This document shows, piece after piece, positions 25,718 through 33,794 of a stretch of 64,000 nucleotides of DNA. A program made the translations under genes and the position numbers. The stretch is from CAYUYV01 sp050331455 (GTDB lineage: Bacteria > Pseudomonadota > Alphaproteobacteria > JAJFIK01), in the NCBI GenBank assembly GCA_050331455.1, contig JBHJGV010000061.1, forward strand, positions 1 to 64,000. The letters are read 5' to 3'. The stretch's first letter is position 1, and every line of letters begins with the position of its first letter. The notes beneath the pieces are model-generated. The model did no database searches. It worked only from the letters and a program-made list of their open reading frames with translations, and had not been told where the DNA came from.

Positions 25718-26215
25718 ATGACCACACGCTTTCTGGTGTATGCCGCAATGCTGACGGGGGTATGGGCCGCACTGACGGCCAGTGCCAACCTGTCCAACCT
25801 CATCATCGGCTTCGGATTGAGCGTCGGGGCGCTGGCGATCATCCGAACGGCCCTCGGCGCGGCAAGTTCCGAGCCCTATCGGTTTTTCAGACGACCCTTC
25901 AAGGCCATGTGGATCCTGGTGGTCCTCGTGCGCGAGTTGATCCTGGCCGGCCTATCCGTCGGCCTGATGGCAGTTCGCCCCAGGATCGATCTCAATCCGG
26001 GAATCGTGGCGGTCCCGCTGGACACCCGGGACGATTTCGAGATCGCCCTGTTCGCCAACCTGATCACCATGGTCCCCGGGACCATGACGGTGGATGTGTC
26101 CACGGACAAGTCCACGCTTTACATGCATGTGCTCGATGCGACCGATCCGGACTATCAGCGCAATGACGTGAAGAGCCTGTTCGAGCGCAATATCATCGCC
26201 GCCTTCGGATCTTGA
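25718..26215 (+). CDS. mnhE: Mrp-type Na+/H+ antiporter subunit E (MnhE)
   Basis: 165-aa membrane protein with two to three N-terminal hydrophobic segments (FLVYAAMLTGVWAALTA, IIGFGLSVGALAII, AMWILVVLVRELILAG) and the conserved C-terminal cytoplasmic part LNPGIVAVPLDTRDDFEIALFANLITMVPGTMTVDV, typical of MnhE/MrpE/PhaE. The Mrp complex exchanges cations for protons and normally needs subunits A-G. Start ATG 25718 follows GGAGGG. Only 10 bp separate it from mnhG, leaving no room for mnhF; A-D are also absent nearby. Either the remaining subunits are elsewhere or this is a reduced pair. Confidence 0.9.
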   Translation: MTTRFLVYAAMLTGVWAALTASANLSNLIIGFGLSVGALAIIRTALGAASSEPYRFFRRPFKAMWILVVLVRELILAGLSVGLMAVRPRIDLNPGIVAVPLDTRDDFEIALFANLITMVPGTMTVDVSTDKSTLYMHVLDATDPDYQRNDVKSLFERNIIAAFGS

Positions 26216-26225
26216 GGAAACATCC

Positions 26226-26618
26226 ATGGTTATCGAGATTATCTGCTCCGCTTTGGTCCTGACAGGCGCGCTGTTCACATTGCTGGCCGCCCTTGGCATT
26301 TTGCGCTTCCCGGATGTCTATTCGCGCATGCACGCATCCACCAAGGCCGGATCTCTCGGGGCGGGCCTCATCTTCATTTCCATCGGCGTGCAGTCGGGCG
26401 AGTTGAGCGTGATCCTGAGGGCCGTGGCGGGATTTTTCTTCATTGTGCTGACGGGTCCCCTGGCGGCCCATCTGCTCAGCCGGGCGGCCTACCGGGCCGG
26501 TGTTCCCATGGGCCAGGGGACGACCGTGGATCATCTGGAAGGGGCCTATGAGGGCCCGGGGGACACTCTGGGTCCTTATGATTTCTCCAAGGAAACACGG
26601 TCTTCTTCCGCACCTTAG
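26226..26618 (+). CDS. mnhG: Mrp-type Na+/H+ antiporter subunit G (MnhG)
   Basis: 130-aa protein with three hydrophobic segments and the MnhG core LGILRFPDVYSRMHASTKAGSLGAGLIFISI, then ILRAVAGFFFIVLTGPLAAHLLSRAAYRAGVP. It follows mnhE after 10 bp with AGGAAA before the ATG. In complete mrp operons F lies between E and G; here F is missing. The C-terminus carries a 35-residue polar tail (DHLEGAYEGPGDTLGPYDFSKET) longer than many MnhG proteins. The gene is convergent with moeA. Confidence 0.9.
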   Translation: MVIEIICSALVLTGALFTLLAALGILRFPDVYSRMHASTKAGSLGAGLIFISIGVQSGELSVILRAVAGFFFIVLTGPLAAHLLSRAAYRAGVPMGQGTTVDHLEGAYEGPGDTLGPYDFSKETRSSSAP

Positions 26619-26662
26619 ATCACGCGCCGTTATCGCCGTGGGGCGGGCCCGGCCTCGCCCCA

Positions 26663-27880
26663 TCAGCGCAGGCGCAGAATTTTGCAGGGTGCGCCAACCG
26701 GGGTTTCGGGCGCGTGTGGCGGGCGCACAAGAAGCACATTGGCCTGCGCCAGCGGCCTCAACATGGAACTGTCCTGGACCGGCGCTGGGACCACGACGGT
26801 CCCGTGGGCGTGATGCGGCATGAACGAGGCCCGCATATAGTCCTGCCGCGGGCCGTTGGCCGAAATGGCCGCTCCGGCAATCGCGTCCTCGAGGGGTGGA
26901 AGGTGCCCCTCCATCCCCCCCAACCGATCCACGGCGGCCCGGACGAACAGCGTGGCGCAGACCATCGCCGACACCGGATTGCCGGGCAGCCCGATAAAGG
27001 GCGCGGCGCCCACGGTGCCGACCATCAGCGGCTTGCCGGGCCGCATGGCGATGCGCCAGAAATCGAGCTGGCCGCCGGCCGCGCTGACGGCGTCGCGCAC
27101 GAGATCGTGGTCGCCGACGGATGCACCGCCCAACGTGATCACCAGATCCGCCGTCGCCGACGCCTGGAGCGCCGCCCTGGTGGCATCGGGATCGTCAGGG
27201 ATGATGCCGGCGTCCCGGGGGGCGGCGCCCCACACGGTCAGGGCACTGAGGAGGCCGTACAGGCTGGAGGCGACCGTTCGGTGGGGCCCATAGGTCCCGC
27301 CGGCCACATCTTCGGGCCGCAGCAATTCCGAACCCGTGGCCAGCACCGCCACGGCGGGGCGCTTCGTCACGGACAGAGCGGGCACACCGGCAGCGGCGGC
27401 AAGCGCGATGGCGGCCGGATCCAGCACCCGTCCGGCGGGGATCAGCGTGTCTCCAGCGGAAAAATCGAGCCCGGCCCGGCGCATATGGCGCCCCGGCTCG
27501 GCGGTCACGGACACGTCAACCCGGCGCCCGCCGTCGAGCGTCCGGCAGTCCTCTTGCACGACGATGGCATCGGCGCCGTCGGGGAGTGCGGCGCCGGTGA
27601 AGATACGGGCCGCCTGCCCCGCCCGGATGGGTTGCGGCGGCGGCGCGGTCCCCGCCGGAATGGCTGCAATGACGTCGAGCACCATCGGCGGATCAGCGAG
27701 GTCAGCAGCGCGCACCGCATAGCCGTCCATGGCGCTGACGGCAACCGCCGGCTGGGTCCGGCGCGCGACCACATCCGCCCGAAGCACGCGGCCTGTCGCC
27801 TCGATCAACGGCACCGTCTCGGGAGCCAGAGGGTTGAGACCGGCAATCAAGCGGGCATGGGCCTCCTCGACAGACAGCAT
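26663..27880 (-). CDS. moeA: MoeA, molybdopterin molybdenumtransferase
   Basis: 405-aa molybdenum-cofactor enzyme that inserts molybdate into adenylylated molybdopterin. Family motifs: AMDGYAVRAAD (residues about 50), GAALPDGADAIVVQED, VLATGSELLRPED, LVITLGGASVGDHDLVRDA in the MoCF-binding domain, and GLPGNPVSAMVC. Domain IV at the C-terminus is present (VPAPVQDSSMLRPLAQANVLLV). Start ATG 27880 follows AGGAGG by 5 nt, a strong site. It lies downstream of the peptide ABC operon on the same strand but is separated by 296 bp, so it probably has its own promoter. Confidence 0.96.
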   Translation of the reverse strand: MLSVEEAHARLIAGLNPLAPETVPLIEATGRVLRADVVARRTQPAVAVSAMDGYAVRAADLADPPMVLDVIAAIPAGTAPPPQPIRAGQAARIFTGAALPDGADAIVVQEDCRTLDGGRRVDVSVTAEPGRHMRRAGLDFSAGDTLIPAGRVLDPAAIALAAAAGVPALSVTKRPAVAVLATGSELLRPEDVAGGTYGPHRTVASSLYGLLSALTVWGAAPRDAGIIPDDPDATRAALQASATADLVITLGGASVGDHDLVRDAVSAAGGQLDFWRIAMRPGKPLMVGTVGAAPFIGLPGNPVSAMVCATLFVRAAVDRLGGMEGHLPPLEDAIAGAAISANGPRQDYMRASFMPHHAHGTVVVPAPVQDSSMLRPLAQANVLLVRPPHAPETPVGAPCKILRLR

Positions 27881-27940
27881 GGCATCCTCCTGATGGGCGG
27901 TGTGAACCGCCCCGGGTTTACCGGAGGCAGGTTTATGTAA

Positions 27941-28174
27941 GTCACGCCACCATGGCGTAGGCGTCGTGGTTTTGGAAGCATCGCTGTTCGGCCTCGGCGG
28001 GCGGGTGCGGGCAATCGCGAGCCGCTGGTGTTGGGCGCAAGCCTCAGCGCCTCAAGCGATCAGTCCGCCGACACACCGGCGCTGGACGAAACGGAGCCTC
28101 TTGCCTTTGACGAGGACGATGCGGACGGCATCGACAGCAATGGTCTGCTCGCTGAAGAAGCCGCCCTATTCTGA
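27941..28174 (+). other. Possible remnant or small acidic peptide between moeA and the ABC ATPase
   Basis: This frame is open from 27941 to a TGA at 28172-28174. Its last 46 codons look protein-like and very acidic: ASSDQSADTPALDETEPLA then DEDDADGIDSNGLLAEE and ALF. The only starts are GTG 28028 or TTG 28031 without a Shine-Dalgarno. It could be a decayed gene's 3' end or a 48-aa peptide. It is convergent with the ABC ATPase gene, ending 3 bp from that gene's stop. The rest of the 296-bp gap should hold the moeA promoter, which I cannot pinpoint. Confidence 0.25.
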
Positions 28175-28176
28175 GA

Positions 28177-29772
28177 TCAGACGGCTCGTCCGGCTTCATC
28201 GGCGAGGACCAGTTGCGGCGCTGCGGCGATCAGCGATGCGGTATAGGGATGGGCGGGATCGGAGAACACACGGGCCGTCGGCCCTTCCTCCACAATCCGA
28301 CCGGCGCGCATCACCAGAACGCGATCGGTGATGCTGCGCACCACGGACAGATCGTGGGAAATGAAAAGATAGGACACACCCAGGCGATCCGTGAGCTGGG
28401 CCAGAAGGTCAAGGATGCGGGCCCGCACGGACACATCAAGGGCGGACACCGCCTCGTCCAGCACGATTACGTCCGGCTCCGTCACGATGGCCCGGGCCAG
28501 GGCGATACGCTGGCGCTGGCCGCCGGAAAATTCGTGGGGAAAGCGCTCGGCATCCTTGGGGGACAGACCCACCTCGGTCAGAATGGCGGCCACCCGGTCC
28601 CTGATCTCGGCTCGGTCGGGACGGGGGCGGACCAGGTGAAAGGGCTCGGCCACCACGCGCCCGACCCGGTGGCGGGGATTGAAAGATCCGTAAGGGTCCT
28701 GAAAGACGACCTGGATGCGCCGGCGCAACAGGCGCAGAGCCGCGCCCCGAGCCGCCGTCATGCAAACCCCGTCGATGCACACCTCGCCGGACTGGACATC
28801 TTCAAGGCCCAGCAGAGAGCGGGCAAGGGTCGATTTTCCGCATCCGGATTCGCCCACAAGTCCGAGGTTTTCCCCCTTATGCAACGTGAAGCTCACCCCG
28901 TCCACTGCGCGGCGCGGGGTCGTCTCCCGCGCGCCGCCATAGGCCCGCACGACATTCTTGACCTCAAGCAGGGGCGATGCGCCGGGCGTGTGGGGCGCCC
29001 GGCTTGGCACATGGGTGGAATCCGCAAACAGGCGCCTTGTATAGGGGTGGACCATGGTCCGAAAAACCGTCCCGGTCTCCCCGCTTTCGACAATGGTGCC
29101 ATCCTTCATGATGACGACGCGTGATGCCATGCCGGCCACGACGGCAAGGTCATGGCTGATCAGCACAAGGCTCATCCCGTCCTCGGCCACGAGGCGCCGG
29201 AGCAGATGAAGAATCTGTGCCTGGGTCGTCACGTCAAGGGCCGTCGTCGGCTCGTCGGCGATCATCAATTTTGGTTTGAGCGCAATGGCCATGGCGATGA
29301 TCACGCGCTGGCGCTGTCCGCCGGACAGCTCATGGGGATAGCGATCCGCCGACACCCGGTCCATGGGCAGACCGACCCGGGCGAGCGTCGCGATCGCCCG
29401 CTCCCGTGCAGCAACGCGGCTCACATCCGTATGAATACGGATTGTCTCGGCGACCTGATCGCCGATCCGGTGCAGTGGATTGAGCGCGGTCATGGGCTCC
29501 TGGAACACCATGGCAAGGTCCCGCCCGCGCAGGGCACACAGCTCCCGATCATGGAGGTCATGCAGGGCGCGCCCGTCAAAGTGAATGCGTCCGGAAACCT
29601 TTGCCCCTTCCGGCAACAGGCCCATCACGGCCATGGCGGTCATGGATTTGCCGGACCCGGACTCCCCGACCACACCCAACACATCGCCCGGATCGAGCGA
29701 GACTGTCAGATTATGGAGGATTTCCCGTCCCCCGAGGGAGACGGTCAGGGACTCGACCTCAAGCAGGCTCAT
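28177..29772 (-). CDS. Fused dual-ATPase subunit of a peptide/nickel-type ABC importer
   Basis: 531 aa with two complete nucleotide-binding domains of the DppD-DppF type in one chain. Domain 1: Walker A GESGSGKSMTA (about residue 38), signature LSGGQRQR, Walker B LMIADEPTTALD. Domain 2: Walker A GESGCGKSTLAR (about 330), signature FSGGQRQR, Walker B VIVLDEAVSALD. Each has the H-loop (LISHDL, FISHDL). It powers uptake by the permeases encoded just upstream. Start ATG 29772 after GGGAG overlaps the permease stop by 4 bp. Third gene of the operon. Confidence 0.95.
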   Translation of the reverse strand: MSLLEVESLTVSLGGREILHNLTVSLDPGDVLGVVGESGSGKSMTAMAVMGLLPEGAKVSGRIHFDGRALHDLHDRELCALRGRDLAMVFQEPMTALNPLHRIGDQVAETIRIHTDVSRVAARERAIATLARVGLPMDRVSADRYPHELSGGQRQRVIIAMAIALKPKLMIADEPTTALDVTTQAQILHLLRRLVAEDGMSLVLISHDLAVVAGMASRVVIMKDGTIVESGETGTVFRTMVHPYTRRLFADSTHVPSRAPHTPGASPLLEVKNVVRAYGGARETTPRRAVDGVSFTLHKGENLGLVGESGCGKSTLARSLLGLEDVQSGEVCIDGVCMTAARGAALRLLRRRIQVVFQDPYGSFNPRHRVGRVVAEPFHLVRPRPDRAEIRDRVAAILTEVGLSPKDAERFPHEFSGGQRQRIALARAIVTEPDVIVLDEAVSALDVSVRARILDLLAQLTDRLGVSYLFISHDLSVVRSITDRVLVMRAGRIVEEGPTARVFSDPAHPYTASLIAAAPQLVLADEAGRAV

Positions 29773-30641
29773 GGGGTCTCCCGTGCAGACAATCTGGGAT
29801 CCAGCACGTCCCGCAATCCGTCCCCAAGCAGATTGAACCCCAGAACGGCGACAAAAATCGCAAAGCCCGGAAAGATCACGAGCCAGGGCGCTACATCCGC
29901 CAGGGTCTGACTGTCCGACAGCATGCGGCCCCAACTCGGCGCCGGCGGCTGGGTTCCAAGGCCCACATAGGACAGTCCCGCTTCGGCGAGGATGCCAAGG
30001 GAAAACTGGATCGTGCCTTGAACGATCAGCAGACTGGCAATATTGGGCAGAATATGTTCAGCGGAAATCCGTGCCCGTCCCTTTCCGGCCACCTGAGCCG
30101 CCAGAACGTACTCCCGGGACCAAAGTGACAAGGCTCCGCCCCGGGCCAGGCGGGCGAAGACCGGAATGTTGAAAATGCCAATGGCGATGATGGCATTCAC
30201 GGCCCCAGGCCCGAACACCGCCGTCATCAAAATCGCCAGCACCAGGGCCGGAAAGGCGAAGATGACGTCGTTGCTGCGCATCAGCAGGCTGTCCGCAGGA
30301 CCGCGGCTGGCGGCCGCGGCGAGGCCGATGGGCACGCCAACCCCAATTCCGAAGCCCACGGCCAGAAATGCCACGGCCAGGGAATTGCCGGCCCCCACCA
30401 TGACCATGGACAGACCATCCCGGCCGAGAGCATCCGTCCCCATGGGGTGGCTCCAGGAGGGCCCTTGCAGCCGGTCCGCCACGGCAAGGGCCGCCGGATC
30501 ATAGGGCGTCCAGAGGAGAGAGATAAGGGCGACGCCGGCCACCAGAGCCGTCAGGCCGAAGCCGGACAGCAGGCTCCAGCTCCACCGCATCCAGGTCGGG
30601 GACCGGCGTTTCGATCGCATGCGATCGGCCGCGGGCCTCAT
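29769..30641 (-). CDS. Peptide/nickel-type ABC importer permease (DppC-like)
   Basis: 290-aa inner-membrane permease with the OppC/DppC N-terminal domain (SWSLLSGFGLTALVAGVALISLLWTPYDP), HPMGTDALGRDGLSMVMVGAGNSL, and the EAA loop that contacts the ATPase (VLAAQVAGKGRARISAEHILPNI). About six membrane segments are predicted. The start overlaps the fused binding protein-permease gene by 4 bp (30638-30641), and its stop overlaps the ATPase start by 4 bp, so the three genes are translationally coupled. Substrate class is inferred as oligopeptide or similar. Confidence 0.93.
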   Translation of the reverse strand: MRPAADRMRSKRRSPTWMRWSWSLLSGFGLTALVAGVALISLLWTPYDPAALAVADRLQGPSWSHPMGTDALGRDGLSMVMVGAGNSLAVAFLAVGFGIGVGVPIGLAAAASRGPADSLLMRSNDVIFAFPALVLAILMTAVFGPGAVNAIIAIGIFNIPVFARLARGGALSLWSREYVLAAQVAGKGRARISAEHILPNIASLLIVQGTIQFSLGILAEAGLSYVGLGTQPPAPSWGRMLSDSQTLADVAPWLVIFPGFAIFVAVLGFNLLGDGLRDVLDPRLSARETP

Positions 30642-33232
30642 GGGCGTTCACCCTGGCGGATCCGGGGATCGATGGCCGCATAGGCGAGATCCACCACAAC
30701 CATGATCACCACCACCGCAAGCACCAGAAGCATGACGACCCCCTTCACAACGATCAGATCGCGCTGGGTGACGGCCTGGAACACAAGGCGGCCGAGGCCG
30801 GGCAGGTAGAAGACGTTCTCGATAATGACGGCCCCGGCCAGCAGGAAGGCCGCCTGCAACCCCAGAATCGTGAGTACCGGGATCATGGCGTTGCGCACGG
30901 CGTGGGCCCGCAGGGCCTGGGCCGCGCTGAGACCCTTGGCCCGCGCCGTGCGCATATAATCCTGCCCCAGCGTATCAATCAGGGCGGTCCGCATGACGCG
31001 GGCCAGAATCGCGGCCTGGGGCACCGCCAGCGCCACCGCGGGCAGCACAAGCGACTTCAGGGCCGGCAGGGCGCCCGCGTCCCAACCCGGAAATCCGCCG
31101 GCGGAGAACCAGCGCAGCGACACGGAAAACAGCAGCACGAGCAGGAGCGCGAACCAGAAATTCGGAATGGCAAGACCGGCCTGGGCCACGCCCATGACCG
31201 CGGCGTCTTCTGCCCGGCCCTGCCGCGAGGCCGCCCACACGCCGGCCGGCAAGGCCAGGACGGTTGACAGCAAAAGCGCCATGAGCGCCAGCGGCGCTGA
31301 AACCCCGATCCGCTCGACAATCAGGTCCGAGACCGGCACACGATAGGTATAGCTGATCCCGAAATCGCCCTGGAGCAGGCCGGCAATCCAGGTGAGGTAA
31401 CGCACCGGCGCTGGACGATCGAGCCCGAGTTCCGCCCGGACCGCAGCTACGGAATTGGCATCGGCCTGCAGGCCCATCATGAAGCGGGCGGGATCGCCGG
31501 GAACGATTTCCACAAGGACGAACACGACAAGGCTCGCAGCGGCCAGTGTGATGGCAAGGCCGGCGAGGCGCGACAGGAGAACCCGCGTCCCCGCCCGGAG
31601 CAGGAATCGTCCAAGACCCACCGCGCCTGCCGCCAGGACCAGGACAAGCAGTGCACCGATGACGGGCGGCCCAGTGGCGGCCGAAGGTCCCAGTGCTCCG
31701 CCCGGGGGCAGAGACACCCCGGTGACATCGTTGGCCTGGAGGGGCGCGTTGCGCCACACGCCTTCGATCCCCCTCCGCCATACCCCAATCTTGGGCAACT
31801 GGGCCAAAAATACATTGACCGCATCCTCGCTCAGCAGCCGTTGGGCCATCTTGAACAGATGGTCCCGCTCTGCCGGATCCGCCGTCGCCGAAAGCCGGGC
31901 GATGACGGCGTTGAAGCGCTCGTCCTTGTACTGAAAGTAATAGTCGTTGCGGGCATAGATGTCGATGTCGAGGGGCTCCGTGTGGGCCACCATGGTGAGC
32001 TGAAAATCCTTGTTCCGAAAGACCTGCTCCAGCCACTGGGCCCATTCCATGGTCTCAATCCGCACCGAAAGACCGGCGGCGGTGAGATATCCGGCAACCG
32101 CCTCTCCGCCCCGCCGGGCATAGCTGGGCGGGGGCAAGGTCAGCGTGACCGCAAAACCGTCCGGATAGCCGGCTTCGGCCAGCAGGGCCCGGGCCCGGGC
32201 GGGATCAAAGGGATAGGCGCCGGTCAGATCCACATGGGAGGGATGATGGGGCGGAAAATGGGATCCGATGGGCGCGCCGAACCCGAAAAAGGCCCCGTCG
32301 ATCACACCCTTGCGATCAATGGCATGGGCCAGCGCCCGGCGCACGCGGATATCGTCGAAGGGCGCCGCGCCATTGTTGATCGCGAGGATCACTTCGCCCT
32401 CGCTCGATCCCTGCTCCACGCGAAAACGGGGGTCTCGCTCGAACCGGGCAATATTTTCCGGTGCCGGATAACTGGGAAACCCGTCCACGTCTCCGGCCAT
32501 CAACGCGGCAAAGGCGGCGGCCGGGTCCGGGATGAAGGTGAAGAGGATGGCGTCAGGGCCCCCGACCGGTCCGCTCCCCCAATAGGCCTCGAACCGCGTC
32601 AGGCGGAGCGTCGCCCCTTTGCGCCAGTCGGCGAAGCGGAACGGACCGGTGCCGATGGGCCGGACGGCATTCCCGTCGGCACTCTCCGGCGCCACGATGA
32701 CGGCATCGCCCCAGGCCAGATAGGTCAGGAATGCGCCGACGGGTCGGGCCAGGTGGACGGCAACGGTCAGGGGGTCGATGGCCTCCACCCGGACAATCGG
32801 GGCGAACAGTGCCTTCTGGGCGTTACTGGTGTCCGGGGCTCGCGCACGGTCCAGGGTGAAAACCACATCCTGGGCGTCAAACGCCGTTCCGTCATGGAAC
32901 CGGACATCCGCCCGCAGATGAAACACATAAGTCAACCCGTCCGCCGCCACGCTCCAGTGTTCGGCAAGGCCGGGACGGACGGTTCCGTCCGGGCCGATCC
33001 GTGTCAGGCCCTCGAACACATTGGCATAGACAATCTCGTCGATGGCGGCGGCGGCGCCGGACGTGGGATCGAGATTGGGCGGTTCGAGTTGCACACCGAG
33101 CCGTAAGGTCCCCCCTGCCACGGCCGCACCGGTTTGGAGCACCATCGCCAAGGCGCACAAGAGCCAGAGTCCGAGGGCCGGCGCGCAGTAGCGCAGACTA
33201 CACCGCCGTTCCGCCGGATCGGAATGTGTCAT
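30638..33232 (-). CDS. Fusion of periplasmic substrate-binding protein and DppB-like permease
   Basis: 864-aa single chain combining two subunits that are normally separate. Residues about 1-40 are a signal/anchor (APALGLWLLCALAMVLQTGAAVAGG). Residues about 40-510 are an SBP_bac_5 (cluster C) binding protein: GVQLEPPNLDPTSG, RPGLAEHWSVAADGLTYVFHLR, DVVFTLDRA, GTGPFRFADW, RRALAHAIDRKGVI, LLAEAGYPDGF. A hydrophobic helix (VIGALLVLVLAAGAVGLGRFLL) bridges to a DppB permease (IVPGDPARFMMGLQAD, LGLDRPAPVRYLTW, EAA-like YMRTARAKGLSAAQALRAHAVRNA). The bridge puts the permease start on the cytoplasmic side, as topology needs. Start ATG 33232, GAGGA 11 nt upstream; GTG 33274 is less likely. First gene of the importer operon. 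Confidence 0.9.
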   Translation of the reverse strand: MTHSDPAERRCSLRYCAPALGLWLLCALAMVLQTGAAVAGGTLRLGVQLEPPNLDPTSGAAAAIDEIVYANVFEGLTRIGPDGTVRPGLAEHWSVAADGLTYVFHLRADVRFHDGTAFDAQDVVFTLDRARAPDTSNAQKALFAPIVRVEAIDPLTVAVHLARPVGAFLTYLAWGDAVIVAPESADGNAVRPIGTGPFRFADWRKGATLRLTRFEAYWGSGPVGGPDAILFTFIPDPAAAFAALMAGDVDGFPSYPAPENIARFERDPRFRVEQGSSEGEVILAINNGAAPFDDIRVRRALAHAIDRKGVIDGAFFGFGAPIGSHFPPHHPSHVDLTGAYPFDPARARALLAEAGYPDGFAVTLTLPPPSYARRGGEAVAGYLTAAGLSVRIETMEWAQWLEQVFRNKDFQLTMVAHTEPLDIDIYARNDYYFQYKDERFNAVIARLSATADPAERDHLFKMAQRLLSEDAVNVFLAQLPKIGVWRRGIEGVWRNAPLQANDVTGVSLPPGGALGPSAATGPPVIGALLVLVLAAGAVGLGRFLLRAGTRVLLSRLAGLAITLAAASLVVFVLVEIVPGDPARFMMGLQADANSVAAVRAELGLDRPAPVRYLTWIAGLLQGDFGISYTYRVPVSDLIVERIGVSAPLALMALLLSTVLALPAGVWAASRQGRAEDAAVMGVAQAGLAIPNFWFALLLVLLFSVSLRWFSAGGFPGWDAGALPALKSLVLPAVALAVPQAAILARVMRTALIDTLGQDYMRTARAKGLSAAQALRAHAVRNAMIPVLTILGLQAAFLLAGAVIIENVFYLPGLGRLVFQAVTQRDLIVVKGVVMLLVLAVVVIMVVVDLAYAAIDPRIRQGERP

Positions 33233-33292
33233 GGCGTGATCGGTCCTCTTGGCGCTGCACGGGACTCCGCACACGACACGGAGCCAAGCCGC

Positions 33293-33324
33293 AATCTAGC
33301 ACCCTAATCAAGGGGGCAGGTCAA
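33293..33324 (-). promoter_or_regulatory. Candidate promoter for the peptide importer operon
   Basis: On the minus strand TTGACC (33324-33319) overlaps the response-regulator stop codon. Possible -10 elements are TGCTAG (33301-33296, spacer 17) or TAGATT (33298-33293, spacer 20). Neither pair is ideal; the site is listed because an 88-bp gap here would otherwise make the importer dependent on upstream transcription. Confidence 0.25.
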
Positions 33325-33767
33325 CTCGGATCGGGCCCGTCGGGGTGTGACGCGGTGCGTGCTCCCTCATCCGGTCTGTCATCGTGGGGCCGGCCGGACG
33401 CCCCTGCCAGCGCCAGAACCCGTGCCGACAGGGTGAGAGGGTCGAAGGGCTTCCGGATGATCCCGTCGGCCCCTTTGCGGCGATAGCGCTCCAGATCGTG
33501 TCTTTGGGCCTTCGCGGTCAGCAAGATCACCGGCACGCTGGCCAGGTCGGCATGGCTCTTGAGCCTGGCGAGCATGCACTCGCCGTCGAGGCCGGGCATC
33601 ATCACATCGAGCAGGATGACGTCCGGCGCGCCGGCGGCGAGACCCAGCCAGGCCTGCCGACAGGACCGGAAGGAGATGACCTCAAGCCCGGCCAAATCGG
33701 CGAGGGCCATGCGCGTGATGGTGCGAATGTCGGGATCATCGTCGATGTGCACGATGCGACGGATCAT
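33321..33767 (-). CDS. Single-domain response regulator
   Basis: 148-aa receiver domain with no output domain. Acid pocket DDD (residues 9-11), phospho-acceptor Asp54 in DVILLDVMMPG, the Thr in VILLTAKA, and the conserved Lys in IIRKPFD are all present. The C-terminal 30 residues are a polar tail (RPHDDRPDEGARTAS). It follows the hybrid kinase by 27 bp on the same strand, and a GGGGAGGG purine stretch precedes the ATG. It is the likely phospho-partner of that kinase, acting by protein-protein interaction or as a phosphate sink. Confidence 0.93.
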   Translation of the reverse strand: MIRRIVHIDDDPDIRTITRMALADLAGLEVISFRSCRQAWLGLAAGAPDVILLDVMMPGLDGECMLARLKSHADLASVPVILLTAKAQRHDLERYRRKGADGIIRKPFDPLTLSARVLALAGASGRPHDDRPDEGARTASHPDGPDPS

Positions 33768-33794
33768 CGGCCCTCACCCTCCCCGTCCTTCCGA

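Noticed and set aside
26619..26662. GC-rich inverted repeat between mnhG and moeA as a bidirectional terminator
   Set aside because: The TGGGGCG/CGCCCCA repeat has no T-run on either side and a long GC loop; not called.
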